The notes under the pieces were generated by a model. It saw only the letters and a program-made list of their open reading frames with translations. It made no database searches and was not told the origin of the DNA. Positions 45,132-54,252 of a stretch of 64,000 nt of DNA are shown here, piece after piece. Each line of letters begins with the position of its first letter. The first letter of the stretch is position 1. The DNA is from Bacteroidota bacterium (GTDB lineage: Bacteria; Bacteroidota; Bacteroidia; Chitinophagales; Chitinophagaceae). A program made the position numbers and the translations under genes. The stretch lies in the NCBI GenBank assembly GCA_018268035.1, contig JAFDXI010000102.1:1-64000 (forward strand), read 5' to 3'.

Positions 45132-48059
45132 TTACCCAAACAAATATTTCACATCGTCTTCACTCAAAGCTTTTATAAAGCCTGCTTCTTCACTGATTAT
45201 ATCTTTTACCAATGATTGTTTTTTCTGTTGCAGCGCTAAAATTTTTTCTTCCACTGTATCACGGCAAATCATTTTATAGGCAAACACTTTTTGTTGTTGG
45301 CCGATGCGGTGTGTGCGGTCAATCGCCTGTTGTTCTGCTGCAGGATTCCACCAGGGGTCAACGAGATAAACATAATCAGCAGCAGTTAATGTAAGACCTA
45401 CGCCACCTGCTTTCAGGCTTACGAGGAAAATCCTTGTTTCATCAGTTGTTTGAAATTGTTGTACCAGGGTTTGCCTTTGTTCTGCTTTAATACTACCATC
45501 AAGATACAGGTATGGCATATTATCTTTTTCCAATGCATCACCGATTAATTGCAACATGCCTGTGAATTGTGAAAACACAATCACTTTATGATGGCCAGTA
45601 TTTTCTTCCAGCTCATTTAATAATAATTCCAGTTTTACAGGCGTGCAGGATGAACCTGTGTAATCTTTTATCAGTTGAGGTGCATTGCATACCTGTCTTA
45701 GCCTGGTGAGGCCTTCCAGGATATATACAGCATTTTTACCAACACCTGATTTTTCGATTCGTTGCAACAGGCTTTGACGGTAATAGTTTTTTATTGTATC
45801 ATAAATTTTCTTTTGTTCATCTTCCATCTCACACCATAAAGTAATCTCTGTTTTTGCAGGCAGGTCTTTTGCCACCTGTTCTTTTGTCCTGCGCAACATG
45901 AAAGGATAAATAATTTTTTTCAGCTGTGCAGATTTTTCTTTATCGCCCAACTTATCTATTGGTTGAGAAAATTCTGTTTTAAAAAATTCACGGTTACCCA
46001 GCAGACCTGGGTTAATAAAATTCATTTGAGTATATAAATCAAAAGTATTGTTTTGAACAGGTGTACCACTAAGTGCAATTCTGTTGCGTGATTGCAACCG
46101 CACTAATGCTTTTGATAAAAGTGCAGCAGGGTTTTTTATATAATGGCTTTCATCACAAACAATATATCCGAAGTTGAATTGTTCCAGCAAATCAATATCA
46201 CTCCTGATGCATCCATAAGTTGTCAGCACAATATTATGTTTACGAAAAGTATCCGGATCAAAATTCCTGTTGTTTTTATAATAAATAAAATAGCTGAGGC
46301 CCGGTGCAAATTTTTTCAATTCATTTTCCCAGTTATATAATAATGATGTGGGGCAAACTACGAGATGAGTTTCATCTTTTTTCTGCAGGCATGCATGTTG
46401 TAAAAAACAAATAACCTGTAAAGTTTTTCCAAGCCCCATATCATCTGCAAGGCAAGCGCCCCATTGCAATTCATCAAGTAAACAAAGCCATTCAAAGCCC
46501 GCAAGCTGATAATCACGCAGCTTTGCATTTATTGCTTCAGGCACAGGATATAAACGATCTTTTTGTTGTTGTAATGCCTGCCATTTTTCTTTAAAACTTT
46601 GTGTTATCACCTTTGCACTGATGGCACCATTATCATTTATGTTATCAAGCAATGTGTGGTGAAATGCAGAGAGTCTGATAGAGTCATTTTTTATTTTGCC
46701 CATACGCAAAATCATTCCATATTCCTGTTGCCACTCTTCAGGAATTGCCCCTATTGTTCCATCCTTCAACAAAAGGAAAGGTTGTTTGTTGTAAAATGCT
46801 TTTTGAAGATCGGCCAGTTCCACCTGCTGGTCGCCAAAATTTATTTTAACTTTTAAATCAAACCAGTCAATTCCTTTGCCATCAAAGTGAATCTGAATAG
46901 CGGGCACATTCGGGTTGTATCGAAAATGTTTTAATTGCTCCATTCCATATACAGGAATGTCTTTATCAATAAGCTTTCGGTAAAACTTTACAAACCATTG
47001 TTTTTTTTCTGCTTCTGCAAAAGACAGGTAGTAATATCCATTCTTTTGTTTGGAAAACCTTTCATGTGTTGCGCAAACAAATTCTTTTATATTATTTTCT
47101 GCGATTGTGTTTCTTTTAATCAATAATGAGTTGCCATCTACTAAACCCTGAAATATTTCACCGGGTTCATCCTCTATTTCAGATTCACCATAAAGCCATT
47201 TGATGGTTATCATCAGGAAACTTTTATTCAGTTCGCCTAAATAAATTCTTGGCTGAAAAACAATATCAGCAATAGCATCATTCAATAAAATATCACGGTT
47301 AACTGTATATCTTTCTGAAAGCGGGCCAACAGTTTTTAAAATAAACTCTGCCTCATCATCCGGGTTGATTTCAATGTAACCCTTTGGGTACTTGTCCAGT
47401 TCTTCCATGTCATTTAATGATAATAAGAAAAACTCATTCCTGTTTTGCAATAAAAAAGTATGACGCTTAAATTCCTGTAATGAGAAGTTTTGACCGTTGA
47501 TATGAATTTTCACCTGCATCTGTAAAAAACCTTTTGGTGAATGTTTCAATTCAAAACTGAGTGTTGGCGTAAAACTGCTGAATGTTGCGGGCTTTGTTTG
47601 AATAGTATTCAGGTCATCGGCAAAAGTGAAATACCATTTCAATATGTTGCAGAATGGTTTTAATTCCCTGAAACAATTATTGAAATGAGATAATAATTGT
47701 TTCTCTAAAGGAGAATAAAGACTTCCATGAATATTATTGGCAGAGCCATGAGGCAGTTCTGCGTGCATTCTAATTAAATTGATTTTTTCCTGTGTCAGCT
47801 TGCCAATTGAATAGACTACCACAGGGGGTAGCATTTTAAATTCTACGAGGCTATTATCGTTGATTAATGGGATTGTTTTATAATATCTTTCGCCATTGAA
47901 AGATTGAACCATTATTTTTTCAACACCAAAAGGAAATTTATTTTTTACTGTAAAATTCAGTAATAGGCCAAATTCATTTTTACCATTTTTCTTGCCTGGT
48001 TTTATTTCAGGTAAGATGATTGTTTTTGAAGATTTATTTTTCTTATCGGGCTGCATCAT
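45132..48059 (-). CDS. SNF2-family DEAD/DEAH-box helicase-like ATPase
   Basis: A 975-residue protein. The first ~500 residues form a poorly conserved N-terminal region without a recognised domain. The SNF2 motor follows: motif I DDMGLGKTLQV, motif II DESH, motif III ALSGTPVQN, motif V GGVGLTLTAADYV and motif VI QAIDRTHRIGQQQ. Such bacterial ATPases translocate on double-stranded DNA or remodel RNA polymerase (compare RapA). No methylase or defence gene is adjacent, so a stand-alone role is likely. Confidence 0.92.
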   Translation of the reverse strand: MMQPDKKNKSSKTIILPEIKPGKKNGKNEFGLLLNFTVKNKFPFGVEKIMVQSFNGERYYKTIPLINDNSLVEFKMLPPVVVYSIGKLTQEKINLIRMHAELPHGSANNIHGSLYSPLEKQLLSHFNNCFRELKPFCNILKWYFTFADDLNTIQTKPATFSSFTPTLSFELKHSPKGFLQMQVKIHINGQNFSLQEFKRHTFLLQNRNEFFLLSLNDMEELDKYPKGYIEINPDDEAEFILKTVGPLSERYTVNRDILLNDAIADIVFQPRIYLGELNKSFLMITIKWLYGESEIEDEPGEIFQGLVDGNSLLIKRNTIAENNIKEFVCATHERFSKQKNGYYYLSFAEAEKKQWFVKFYRKLIDKDIPVYGMEQLKHFRYNPNVPAIQIHFDGKGIDWFDLKVKINFGDQQVELADLQKAFYNKQPFLLLKDGTIGAIPEEWQQEYGMILRMGKIKNDSIRLSAFHHTLLDNINDNGAISAKVITQSFKEKWQALQQQKDRLYPVPEAINAKLRDYQLAGFEWLCLLDELQWGACLADDMGLGKTLQVICFLQHACLQKKDETHLVVCPTSLLYNWENELKKFAPGLSYFIYYKNNRNFDPDTFRKHNIVLTTYGCIRSDIDLLEQFNFGYIVCDESHYIKNPAALLSKALVRLQSRNRIALSGTPVQNNTFDLYTQMNFINPGLLGNREFFKTEFSQPIDKLGDKEKSAQLKKIIYPFMLRRTKEQVAKDLPAKTEITLWCEMEDEQKKIYDTIKNYYRQSLLQRIEKSGVGKNAVYILEGLTRLRQVCNAPQLIKDYTGSSCTPVKLELLLNELEENTGHHKVIVFSQFTGMLQLIGDALEKDNMPYLYLDGSIKAEQRQTLVQQFQTTDETRIFLVSLKAGGVGLTLTAADYVYLVDPWWNPAAEQQAIDRTHRIGQQQKVFAYKMICRDTVEEKILALQQKKQSLVKDIISEEAGFIKALSEDDVKYLFG

Positions 48060-48210
48060 TATCTTTTGTGGAATGCAATATTAAGGTCAGAATTTGTATT
48101 GCTTATATCAGTTGCTTTTTATTGAATTTCCTGTCAAGAATCTTCATTATGTTATGGCACAGATTTGTTGTTTTATTTAAATATTTAAAACCTGTAATGT
48201 TTTTACAGAA

Positions 48211-48894
48211 CTACAAATCACGCACAGCAATATTTCCATTGGAATAGCCTGTAACAATTTGAGTAGCCATACCTGTAAACAAGCCTGTTTCAACTACACC
48301 GGGCAACAGATGAAGGTCTGTATTTAATTGCGCAGGATTGGGAATGCTGTTGAAATAACAATCGAGTATGAAATGCTGATGGTCTGTAATAAATGGTTTA
48401 CCATCTTTTGTTCTTAATGCTACTTTGATGTTATACCTATTTTCAATTTTTTGTTGCACCTGTTTCCATCCAAACCTGATCACTTCAACCGGTAAGGGGA
48501 ATGCACCTAAAGTTTCAACATTTTTTTTCTCGTCCACAATGATGATGAGTTCATCAGCATTGGATTCAACAATTTTTTCCTGGAGTAATGCACCACCACC
48601 GCCTTTGATTAAGTTTCCGTTGATATCCACTTCATCAGCACCATCAATGGCAAGTTGTAATTTTTCAACATCATCCAAAGTAACAAATGCGATATCTTCT
48701 TCTTTTAAAATATTCTGAGTTTGTACCGAAGTGCAGACAGCGGTGAAGTGTAGTCCATCTTTTTTTCTTTTGCCTAATTCTCTTAATAGATAATAAACTG
48801 TGGAACCTGTTCCCAGGCCTATGAACATATCCTGTTTAATAAAATCTGCTGCAAATATTCCGAGTTTTTGTTTGATGTCATCTTGTGTAAGCAT
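48211..48894 (-). CDS. rpiA: Ribose-5-phosphate isomerase A
   Basis: A 227-residue RpiA with GLGTGSTVYY (phosphate binding, about 27-36), DGADEVD (catalytic Asp pair region), KGGGGALLQEKIV and VDEKK. It interconverts ribose-5-phosphate and ribulose-5-phosphate in the pentose phosphate pathway. Full length and intact. Confidence 0.97.
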   Translation of the reverse strand: MLTQDDIKQKLGIFAADFIKQDMFIGLGTGSTVYYLLRELGKRKKDGLHFTAVCTSVQTQNILKEEDIAFVTLDDVEKLQLAIDGADEVDINGNLIKGGGGALLQEKIVESNADELIIIVDEKKNVETLGAFPLPVEVIRFGWKQVQQKIENRYNIKVALRTKDGKPFITDHQHFILDCYFNSIPNPAQLNTDLHLLPGVVETGLFTGMATQIVTGYSNGNIAVRDL

Positions 48895-49110
48895 GCGATA
48901 AAAGTATTTTGAATTTTTGAATTTTGATTGAATAATTAAGTATTGAATTTTTACTGGGAATATTTTTTGGACCTTAATGAAAATTCTCCCAAATCAAAGA
49001 GCGGGGGTATAAAAACTGTAACATTCATATCCTTATTTTAATAAAACAGTGATTATATTAGCTGCCTTATTATATTATATCAGTTTTATTGACAGCTTAA
49101 AATATTTTTT

Positions 49111-50163
49111 ATGACAACAATTAAAGGCCCCGGTATTTTTCTTGCACAATTTTTAGGCGATGAAGCGCCGTTTAATAGTTTGACATCAATATGTGAATGG
49201 TCAAAGAGTTTAGGTTTTACAGGTGTGCAGATACCAACCTGGGATTCGCGATGCATCAACCTGCAACAGGCGGCAGAAAGTAAAACTTATGCTGATAAAT
49301 TAAAAGGAACTATTGAGGAGATAGGTATGGAAATAACTGAACTCTCCACCCATTTGCAGGGACAGTTGGTAGCAGTGCATCCAGCTTATGATATTTTATT
49401 TGATGGTTTTGCACCTGAACAGGTGAGGAACAATTCAAAAGCAAGAACTGAATGGGCAGTGCAACAATTAAAATGGGCAGCTAAGGCATCACAAAATTTA
49501 GGATTAAATGCGCATGCCACTTTTAGTGGTGCTTTGTTATGGCATACAATGTATCCCTGGCCACAGCGCCCTGCGGGTTTGGTGGAGACAGGGTTTAAAG
49601 AACTTGCCAAAAGATGGTTACCTATATTGAATGAGTTTGATAATTGTGGTGTTGACCTTTGTTATGAAATCCATCCTGGTGAAGACTTACACGATGGTGT
49701 GTCTTATGAAATGTTTTTGAAAGAAGTAAATAACCATGCAAGGGCTTGTTTGTTATATGACCCGTCACATTTTGTATTGCAGTGTTTGGATTATCTTGAA
49801 TATATTGATATATACCATGAACGTATCAGGATGTTTCATGTAAAAGATGCTGAGTTTAACCCCACAGGGAGACAAGGTGTGTATGGAGGTTACCAGGGAT
49901 GGATTGACAGGGCCGGCCGTTTTCGTTCTTTAGGTGATGGACAGGTAGATTTTAAATCTGTTTTCAGTAAACTGGCACAATATAATTTTAAAGGTTGGGC
50001 AGTGATGGAATGGGAATGTGCAATCAAACATCCCATTGATGGCGCTACAGAAGGTGCGAAATTTATTAAAGACCATATTATTCATGTTACTGAAAAAGCG
50101 TTTGATGACTTTGCATCTGCGGGATCTGATGAAAACTTAAACAGGAAAATTTTAGGTTTATAG
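49111..50163 (+). CDS. TIM-barrel sugar isomerase/epimerase-like protein
   Basis: A 350-residue xylose-isomerase-like TIM barrel (AP endonuclease 2 superfamily) without a signal peptide. Probable metal ligands are Glu in CYEIHPGED, Asp-His in YDPSH, and the HVKDAEF and VMEWEC motifs. Related proteins in 3-keto-sugar loci act as isomerases, epimerases or beta-eliminating lyases. It is the first gene of the sugar-oxidation locus, on the same strand as the cytochrome and DUF1080 genes but 233 nt away with a promoter between. Confidence 0.87.
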   Translation: MTTIKGPGIFLAQFLGDEAPFNSLTSICEWSKSLGFTGVQIPTWDSRCINLQQAAESKTYADKLKGTIEEIGMEITELSTHLQGQLVAVHPAYDILFDGFAPEQVRNNSKARTEWAVQQLKWAAKASQNLGLNAHATFSGALLWHTMYPWPQRPAGLVETGFKELAKRWLPILNEFDNCGVDLCYEIHPGEDLHDGVSYEMFLKEVNNHARACLLYDPSHFVLQCLDYLEYIDIYHERIRMFHVKDAEFNPTGRQGVYGGYQGWIDRAGRFRSLGDGQVDFKSVFSKLAQYNFKGWAVMEWECAIKHPIDGATEGAKFIKDHIIHVTEKAFDDFASAGSDENLNRKILGL

Positions 50164-50318
50164 AAGCAGGAAAATTTTGAATTCAGTAATGTGATATTGG
50201 TAATTTTATTTTTCCTGATTGTATTTGCGAAGTATTAAAATAAGTTCAGGAAATGTTTCTGTTTTTATAAAACCCATAGTTTTTTTAAAATAATTTGTGA
50301 TGGATAATTTCCCGTCTA

Positions 50319-50326
50319 TAACTTTG
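50319..50326 (+). promoter_or_regulatory. -7 promoter box (TAACTTTG) of cytochrome c/DUF1080 pair
   Basis: Exact TAnnTTTG with a TTTG 21 nt upstream (50294-50297) as a -33 element. The predicted leader to the ATG at 50397 is about 65 nt. Confidence 0.65.
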
Positions 50327-50396
50327 TCATACGTTTGTCATCATTCAACAACAAAATGAAAAAGATACATTCGTTAATTATTTAAAACAAAAAAAG

Positions 50397-50819
50397 ATGA
50401 AAAAGTATTTTATTGTACTTGCTGCAATGACTGTAATAGCAGCTTGTAACAGCAACTCAGGAAGTAGTTCAGATAGTAGCACTGCAGCTGCAGCTCCGGA
50501 AAGCAGCGATGCAACTGCTGCAGTACCTGCAGCCAATGATATTAGTTCAAATCCTGATTATCAGGCAGGTCTTAAATTAGTTGCTACCAATGATTGCTTA
50601 ACGTGTCATAAAGTTGATGAAAAGGTAACCGGGCCTGCATACCGTGATGTAGCCAATAAATATGAAAACACTGATGCTAATGTGAAGATGCTTGCTGAAA
50701 AGGTAATTAAAGGTGGCTCGGGCAATTGGGGTACAGTAGCTATGACACCACACCCAAATGTGAGCCAGGCAGATGCTGAAACAATGGTTAAATATATTTT
50801 ATTACTCAGGAATAAATAA
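50397..50819 (+). CDS. Cytochrome c lipoprotein
   Basis: A 140-residue class I c-type cytochrome. The signal peptide ends in a lipobox (IAAC, Cys17), then a low-complexity Ser/Ala linker (about 18-50) leads to a single heme site CLTCH (Cys67, Cys70, His71) with the axial Met116 in GTVAMTPHP. It is a likely electron acceptor for the GMC dehydrogenases encoded 4 kb downstream. The DUF1080 gene follows after 11 nt. Confidence 0.93.
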   Translation: MKKYFIVLAAMTVIAACNSNSGSSSDSSTAAAAPESSDATAAVPAANDISSNPDYQAGLKLVATNDCLTCHKVDEKVTGPAYRDVANKYENTDANVKMLAEKVIKGGSGNWGTVAMTPHPNVSQADAETMVKYILLLRNK

Positions 50820-50830
50820 TCCTTTACTGA

Positions 50831-51574
50831 ATGAAAAAAACAGCTTCCTTCTTTTTTGCTGCTATGGCTTTTGTTGCTTGTAACACATCAGGTGGTAATT
50901 CAACAAATGATACCGCAACTGCAACTGTTGATACTACTGTGAAAATGACTGCTGCTGATACAGGCTGGACAGTTTTATTTGATGGATCATCACTGAACGG
51001 ATGGCATACATTTGGTGAAACAACTGTAAGCCCAAAATGGAGCGCAGATAGTGGTGTGATACATTTCAATGCTTCAGCAAAAGGAGAAGATGGTGATTTA
51101 GTCAGTAATGACAGCTTTGCAAATTTTGATTTAAAATTGGACTGGAAGATTTCAAAAGCTGGGAATAGTGGTATCCTTTTTTATGTACAGGATAATAAAC
51201 CTAAATATGGAGAAACATATATAACTGGCCCCGAAATGCAGGTGCTTGATGATGAAAGACATGAAGATAATAAACTGCCAACACACCGTGCAGGTAGTTT
51301 ATATGATATGATACAAGCCACACCTGGTGCAGTAAAACCTGCTGATGAATGGAACAGTGTTGAAATTGTTTCCAACAATGGCAAACTTGATTTTTTTCTA
51401 AACGGAGTCCATGTTGTCAATACAACAATTTGGGATGATAACTGGAAGAAAATGGTTGCCAACAGTAAGTTTAAACAATGGCCTGATTTTGGAACTTTTA
51501 AAGAAGGACATATTGCATTACAGGATCACGGTAATGATGTCTGGTTCAGAAACATCATGATTAAAAAGCTGTAA
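50831..51574 (+). CDS. DUF1080 lipoprotein (3-keto-glycoside hydrolase type)
   Basis: A 247-residue concanavalin-like beta-sandwich protein. The signal peptide ends in FVAC (Cys17), indicating a lipoprotein. The domain starts with WTVLFDGSSLNGWHTFG and contains WKISKAGNSGILFYV and the late WPDFGTFKEGHIALQDHG, all diagnostic of DUF1080. Members are described as 3-keto-disaccharide hydrolases, which fits the dehydrogenase genes in this locus. Confidence 0.92.
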   Translation: MKKTASFFFAAMAFVACNTSGGNSTNDTATATVDTTVKMTAADTGWTVLFDGSSLNGWHTFGETTVSPKWSADSGVIHFNASAKGEDGDLVSNDSFANFDLKLDWKISKAGNSGILFYVQDNKPKYGETYITGPEMQVLDDERHEDNKLPTHRAGSLYDMIQATPGAVKPADEWNSVEIVSNNGKLDFFLNGVHVVNTTIWDDNWKKMVANSKFKQWPDFGTFKEGHIALQDHGNDVWFRNIMIKKL

Positions 51575-51589
51575 AAAATTAATAATATA

Positions 51590-51622
51590 AAAGAGGTTAT
51601 CATATTTTTTGATAACCTCTTT
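51590..51622. terminator. Bidirectional terminator between DUF1080 and Gfo/Idh/MocA genes
   Basis: Stem AGAGGTTATCA / TGATAACCTCT (11 bp) with A-tract before and T-tract after, so it works on both strands for the convergent genes. Confidence 0.88.
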
Positions 51623-51630
51623 TTTTATTC

Positions 51631-52791
51631 TTACACTATGAAATCTGTCCACTTTTTATCGCTATGTGCAGATGCAACTACTGTATCAATAAATGCCATA
51701 CCTCTTACACCTTCATCAACACGAGGATAATCAAGCATAGCTTTTGTCGGTTGCTGACCATTGAGTTTTGCCATGAGGCTTAATGCAAAATTATGGTAGA
51801 TATTGGCAAAAGCTTCCAGGTAACCTTCAGGGTGGCCGCCTGGAGTACGTACATTATGTTTGGCAATGTCTGAAAGATAGGATTGACCTGCCCGATAAAT
51901 TTCTGTTGGTTTATCCAACCATTTTACCAATAATGTATTAGGCTCCATCTGCGCCCATTCGATTCCACCTGTTTCACCATAAATGCGGATCTTCAATGCG
52001 TTTTCTTCTCCCGCTGCTACCTGGCTTGCCATTAAACATCCTGCGGCACCGTTATCAAATTTCAATAAAACATTTCCATCATCATCCAATGCACGGCCTT
52101 CAACTAAAATATTCAGATCAGCACACAGTTTTGAAATCTTTAAACCAGTCATATATTCAGCTAAATGCGCAGCATGTGTTCCAATATCACCCATTGCTCC
52201 TGCCTTTCCACTTTTTTTAGGATCGGTTCTCCAGGCTGCCTGTGCATTGCCTTCCCTTTCACTCAGTTTGCTCAACCAGCCCTGGGGATATTCAACCCAT
52301 ACTTTCCTGATTTTGCCAAACATGCCTTTTGCCAGCATTTCTTTTGCCTGTTTCACCATCGGGTAACCTGAATAAGTATGTGTTAAACAAAGCGACAAGC
52401 CTGTTTCTTCTACTTTCTTTTGTAATTGCCTGGCTTCATCAAGTGTGAAGGTCATAGGTTTTTCTACCACAACATTAAAGCCATGTTCCAATGCTTTGAT
52501 GGCTGGATCAAAATGAACAAAATTGGGTGTTACGATGGTAACGAAATCGATCCTTTTGTCTTCTGGCATCTTTGATTCCTTCTCAAATAATTCATCATAA
52601 GTTTTATAAATCCTCTCCTGTGGCAGGAACAACATTTCACCTGATTCCAGTCCTATTTTTACGTCATGGCTTAATGCGCCACAACACAGTTCGATTAATC
52701 CATCCATATTAAGGGCAAGTCGGTGTATAGCTCCGATAAATGCGTCTTTACCTCCACCTATCATGCCCATTCTCAGTTTACGATGTACCAT
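51631..52791 (-). CDS. Gfo/Idh/MocA-family sugar oxidoreductase
   Basis: A 386-residue NAD(P)-dependent dehydrogenase. It has Rossmann motif GMIGGGKDAFIGAIHR (about 9-24), the catalytic EKP in VVEKPMTF and GDIGTHAAHLAEY carrying the second His. It has no signal peptide, so it acts in the cytosol. In 3-keto-sugar pathways such enzymes reduce the keto-sugar back or oxidise a sugar at C3. It is the only leftward gene inside the locus. Confidence 0.92.
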   Translation of the reverse strand: MVHRKLRMGMIGGGKDAFIGAIHRLALNMDGLIELCCGALSHDVKIGLESGEMLFLPQERIYKTYDELFEKESKMPEDKRIDFVTIVTPNFVHFDPAIKALEHGFNVVVEKPMTFTLDEARQLQKKVEETGLSLCLTHTYSGYPMVKQAKEMLAKGMFGKIRKVWVEYPQGWLSKLSEREGNAQAAWRTDPKKSGKAGAMGDIGTHAAHLAEYMTGLKISKLCADLNILVEGRALDDDGNVLLKFDNGAAGCLMASQVAAGEENALKIRIYGETGGIEWAQMEPNTLLVKWLDKPTEIYRAGQSYLSDIAKHNVRTPGGHPEGYLEAFANIYHNFALSLMAKLNGQQPTKAMLDYPRVDEGVRGMAFIDTVVASAHSDKKWTDFIV

Positions 52792-53254
52792 TGTATATTT
52801 TTTATAAATGAAAAATAATTGTGATGATTACAATTACAAAATCTGTATCGTGATTAAAGTGTTGTAAAAATATTACTGAATTCGATAAAAAATATTTCCT
52901 TTTTTATTTTTAAAAATAATTATTATTACATTTATCGCTGATTGTATTGAGCAGGTTCCAACTATTATAAAAAATTCTAACGAGTCCATGACTGCAATAA
53001 AACGTAATCTATTATTTGTTGCCGCAAAAATCGCATTAATTTCTACTTTAATTATTTCAAGATTTCGTGTGTTGTTGTATGGTATAGGGGAAAATGATTT
53101 TGATTTTAAAAATGATCAGTCAGGCAGGATATTTAGGACTCTATGTTTGATTTTTTTTGGAGAAACAATTATAAACAACATCTTAATACTGGAACATTAT
53201 CAAACAGAACTGATAAAATTGCATATATGTAAACTGTAACTTTAATTTTAATAA
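52792..53254. other. Divergent promoter region
   Basis: A 463-nt AT-rich region between the Gfo/Idh/MocA gene (leftward) and the TIM-barrel/GMC operon (rightward). A near-consensus box TAACTTTA at 53237-53244 lies 10 nt before the rightward ATG. An 83-codon frame at 52988-53239 has poor coding character and is not annotated. No operator symmetry stands out. Confidence 0.5.
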
Positions 53255-54136
53255 ATGAGTACAAGAAGATCAGTAATAAAAAATATAGTAGCTGGTTCGG
53301 CTGCATTATCCGCTTCAAAACTCTTCGCAGCAGATATGGGTACAACATCACAACATGCACCTTTGAAACTAAAAGGAAATATTAATCACTCTGTTTGCCA
53401 GTGGACTTACAGTTATCTTTCATTGGATGAACTGTGTGAACTTGTAAAAAGTATTGGCTTTAGTGCTATAGACCTGATAGCACCAAAAGATTTTCCAACA
53501 TTGCAAAAAAACGGGATTTATAGTTCGATGTGTTATACCAATGGAGACATCAGCCTCACTAAGGGATGGAACCATACTGAAAACCATGTAAAGCTTACAC
53601 AACAGTTGACAGAAGCTATTCCAATTATTCAGCAAAACGGGTATAAAAACCTGATTTGTTTCAGCGGTAACAGGGATGGAATGGATGATGAAACTGGTTT
53701 GAAAAATTGTCTTGAAGGTTTGAAACCAATTGTTGATTTAGCAGAAAAACATGATGTGATCATCAACATGGAATTGTTGAACAGTAAGGTTGACCACAAA
53801 GATTATATGTGTGATAATCATACCTGGGGTGTGGAATTATGTAAACAAATAGGCTCTGACCATTTCAAGTTATTGTATGATATCTACCACATGCAGATTG
53901 ATGAAGGGGATGTCATCAGGACTATTACAGATAATCACCAGTATTTTGGACATTTTCATACAGGCGGTGTGCCGGGGAGACATGAGATAGATAATACTCA
54001 GGAATTGTATTATCCTGCAATCATGAGAGCTATTGTGGCAACAGGATATAAAGGATATGTAGCTCAGGAATTCATGCCTGCTGCAACAGATAAAGCTGCA
54101 TCCTTGAGAAAAGCTATTGAAATATGTGATGTATAA
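53255..54136 (+). CDS. Exported TIM-barrel sugar isomerase/lyase-like protein
   Basis: A 293-residue xylose-isomerase-like TIM barrel related to hydroxypyruvate isomerase. The N-terminus MSTRRSVIKNIVAGSAALSA is a Tat-type signal (twin Arg, short hydrophobic stretch). Metal-site motifs: Glu in INMELLNSK, the LLYDIYHMQ stretch (Asp and His), HFHTGG and the terminal VAQEFMP. A periplasmic keto-sugar isomerase or lyase role is inferred from the four GMC genes that follow on the same strand. Confidence 0.88.
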   Translation: MSTRRSVIKNIVAGSAALSASKLFAADMGTTSQHAPLKLKGNINHSVCQWTYSYLSLDELCELVKSIGFSAIDLIAPKDFPTLQKNGIYSSMCYTNGDISLTKGWNHTENHVKLTQQLTEAIPIIQQNGYKNLICFSGNRDGMDDETGLKNCLEGLKPIVDLAEKHDVIINMELLNSKVDHKDYMCDNHTWGVELCKQIGSDHFKLLYDIYHMQIDEGDVIRTITDNHQYFGHFHTGGVPGRHEIDNTQELYYPAIMRAIVATGYKGYVAQEFMPAATDKAASLRKAIEICDV

Positions 54137-54220
54137 TGCTGAAGTTTTTAAATCAAATCATCAGCAATATTTAATAACGCAATATTTTTTATCAAAATAA
54201 ACTCAACTAAAAATCAAACC

Positions 54221-54244
54221 CCTCATTTTGAGGATGACAGGAGG
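54221..54244 (+). promoter_or_regulatory. Hairpin plus strong Shine-Dalgarno before first GMC gene
   Basis: AGGAGG at 54239-54244 lies 8 nt before the ATG at 54253, ideal spacing. A small stem CCTCA-TTT-TGAGG (54221-54233) sits just upstream. Strong SD sites are rare in this phylum and I see no comparable site before the other genes here. Confidence 0.6.
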
Positions 54245-54252
54245 ACATAATA

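Noticed and set aside
45132-48059. SNF2 helicase as part of a phage-defence system
   Set aside because: Neighbours are a surface acyltransferase and rpiA; no methylase, nuclease or other defence partner is present.
52988-53239. 83-codon open frame upstream of the exported TIM-barrel gene
   Set aside because: It sits in the AT-rich divergent promoter region, has atypical composition with no recognisable fold, and its 3' part overlaps the predicted promoter of the next gene.
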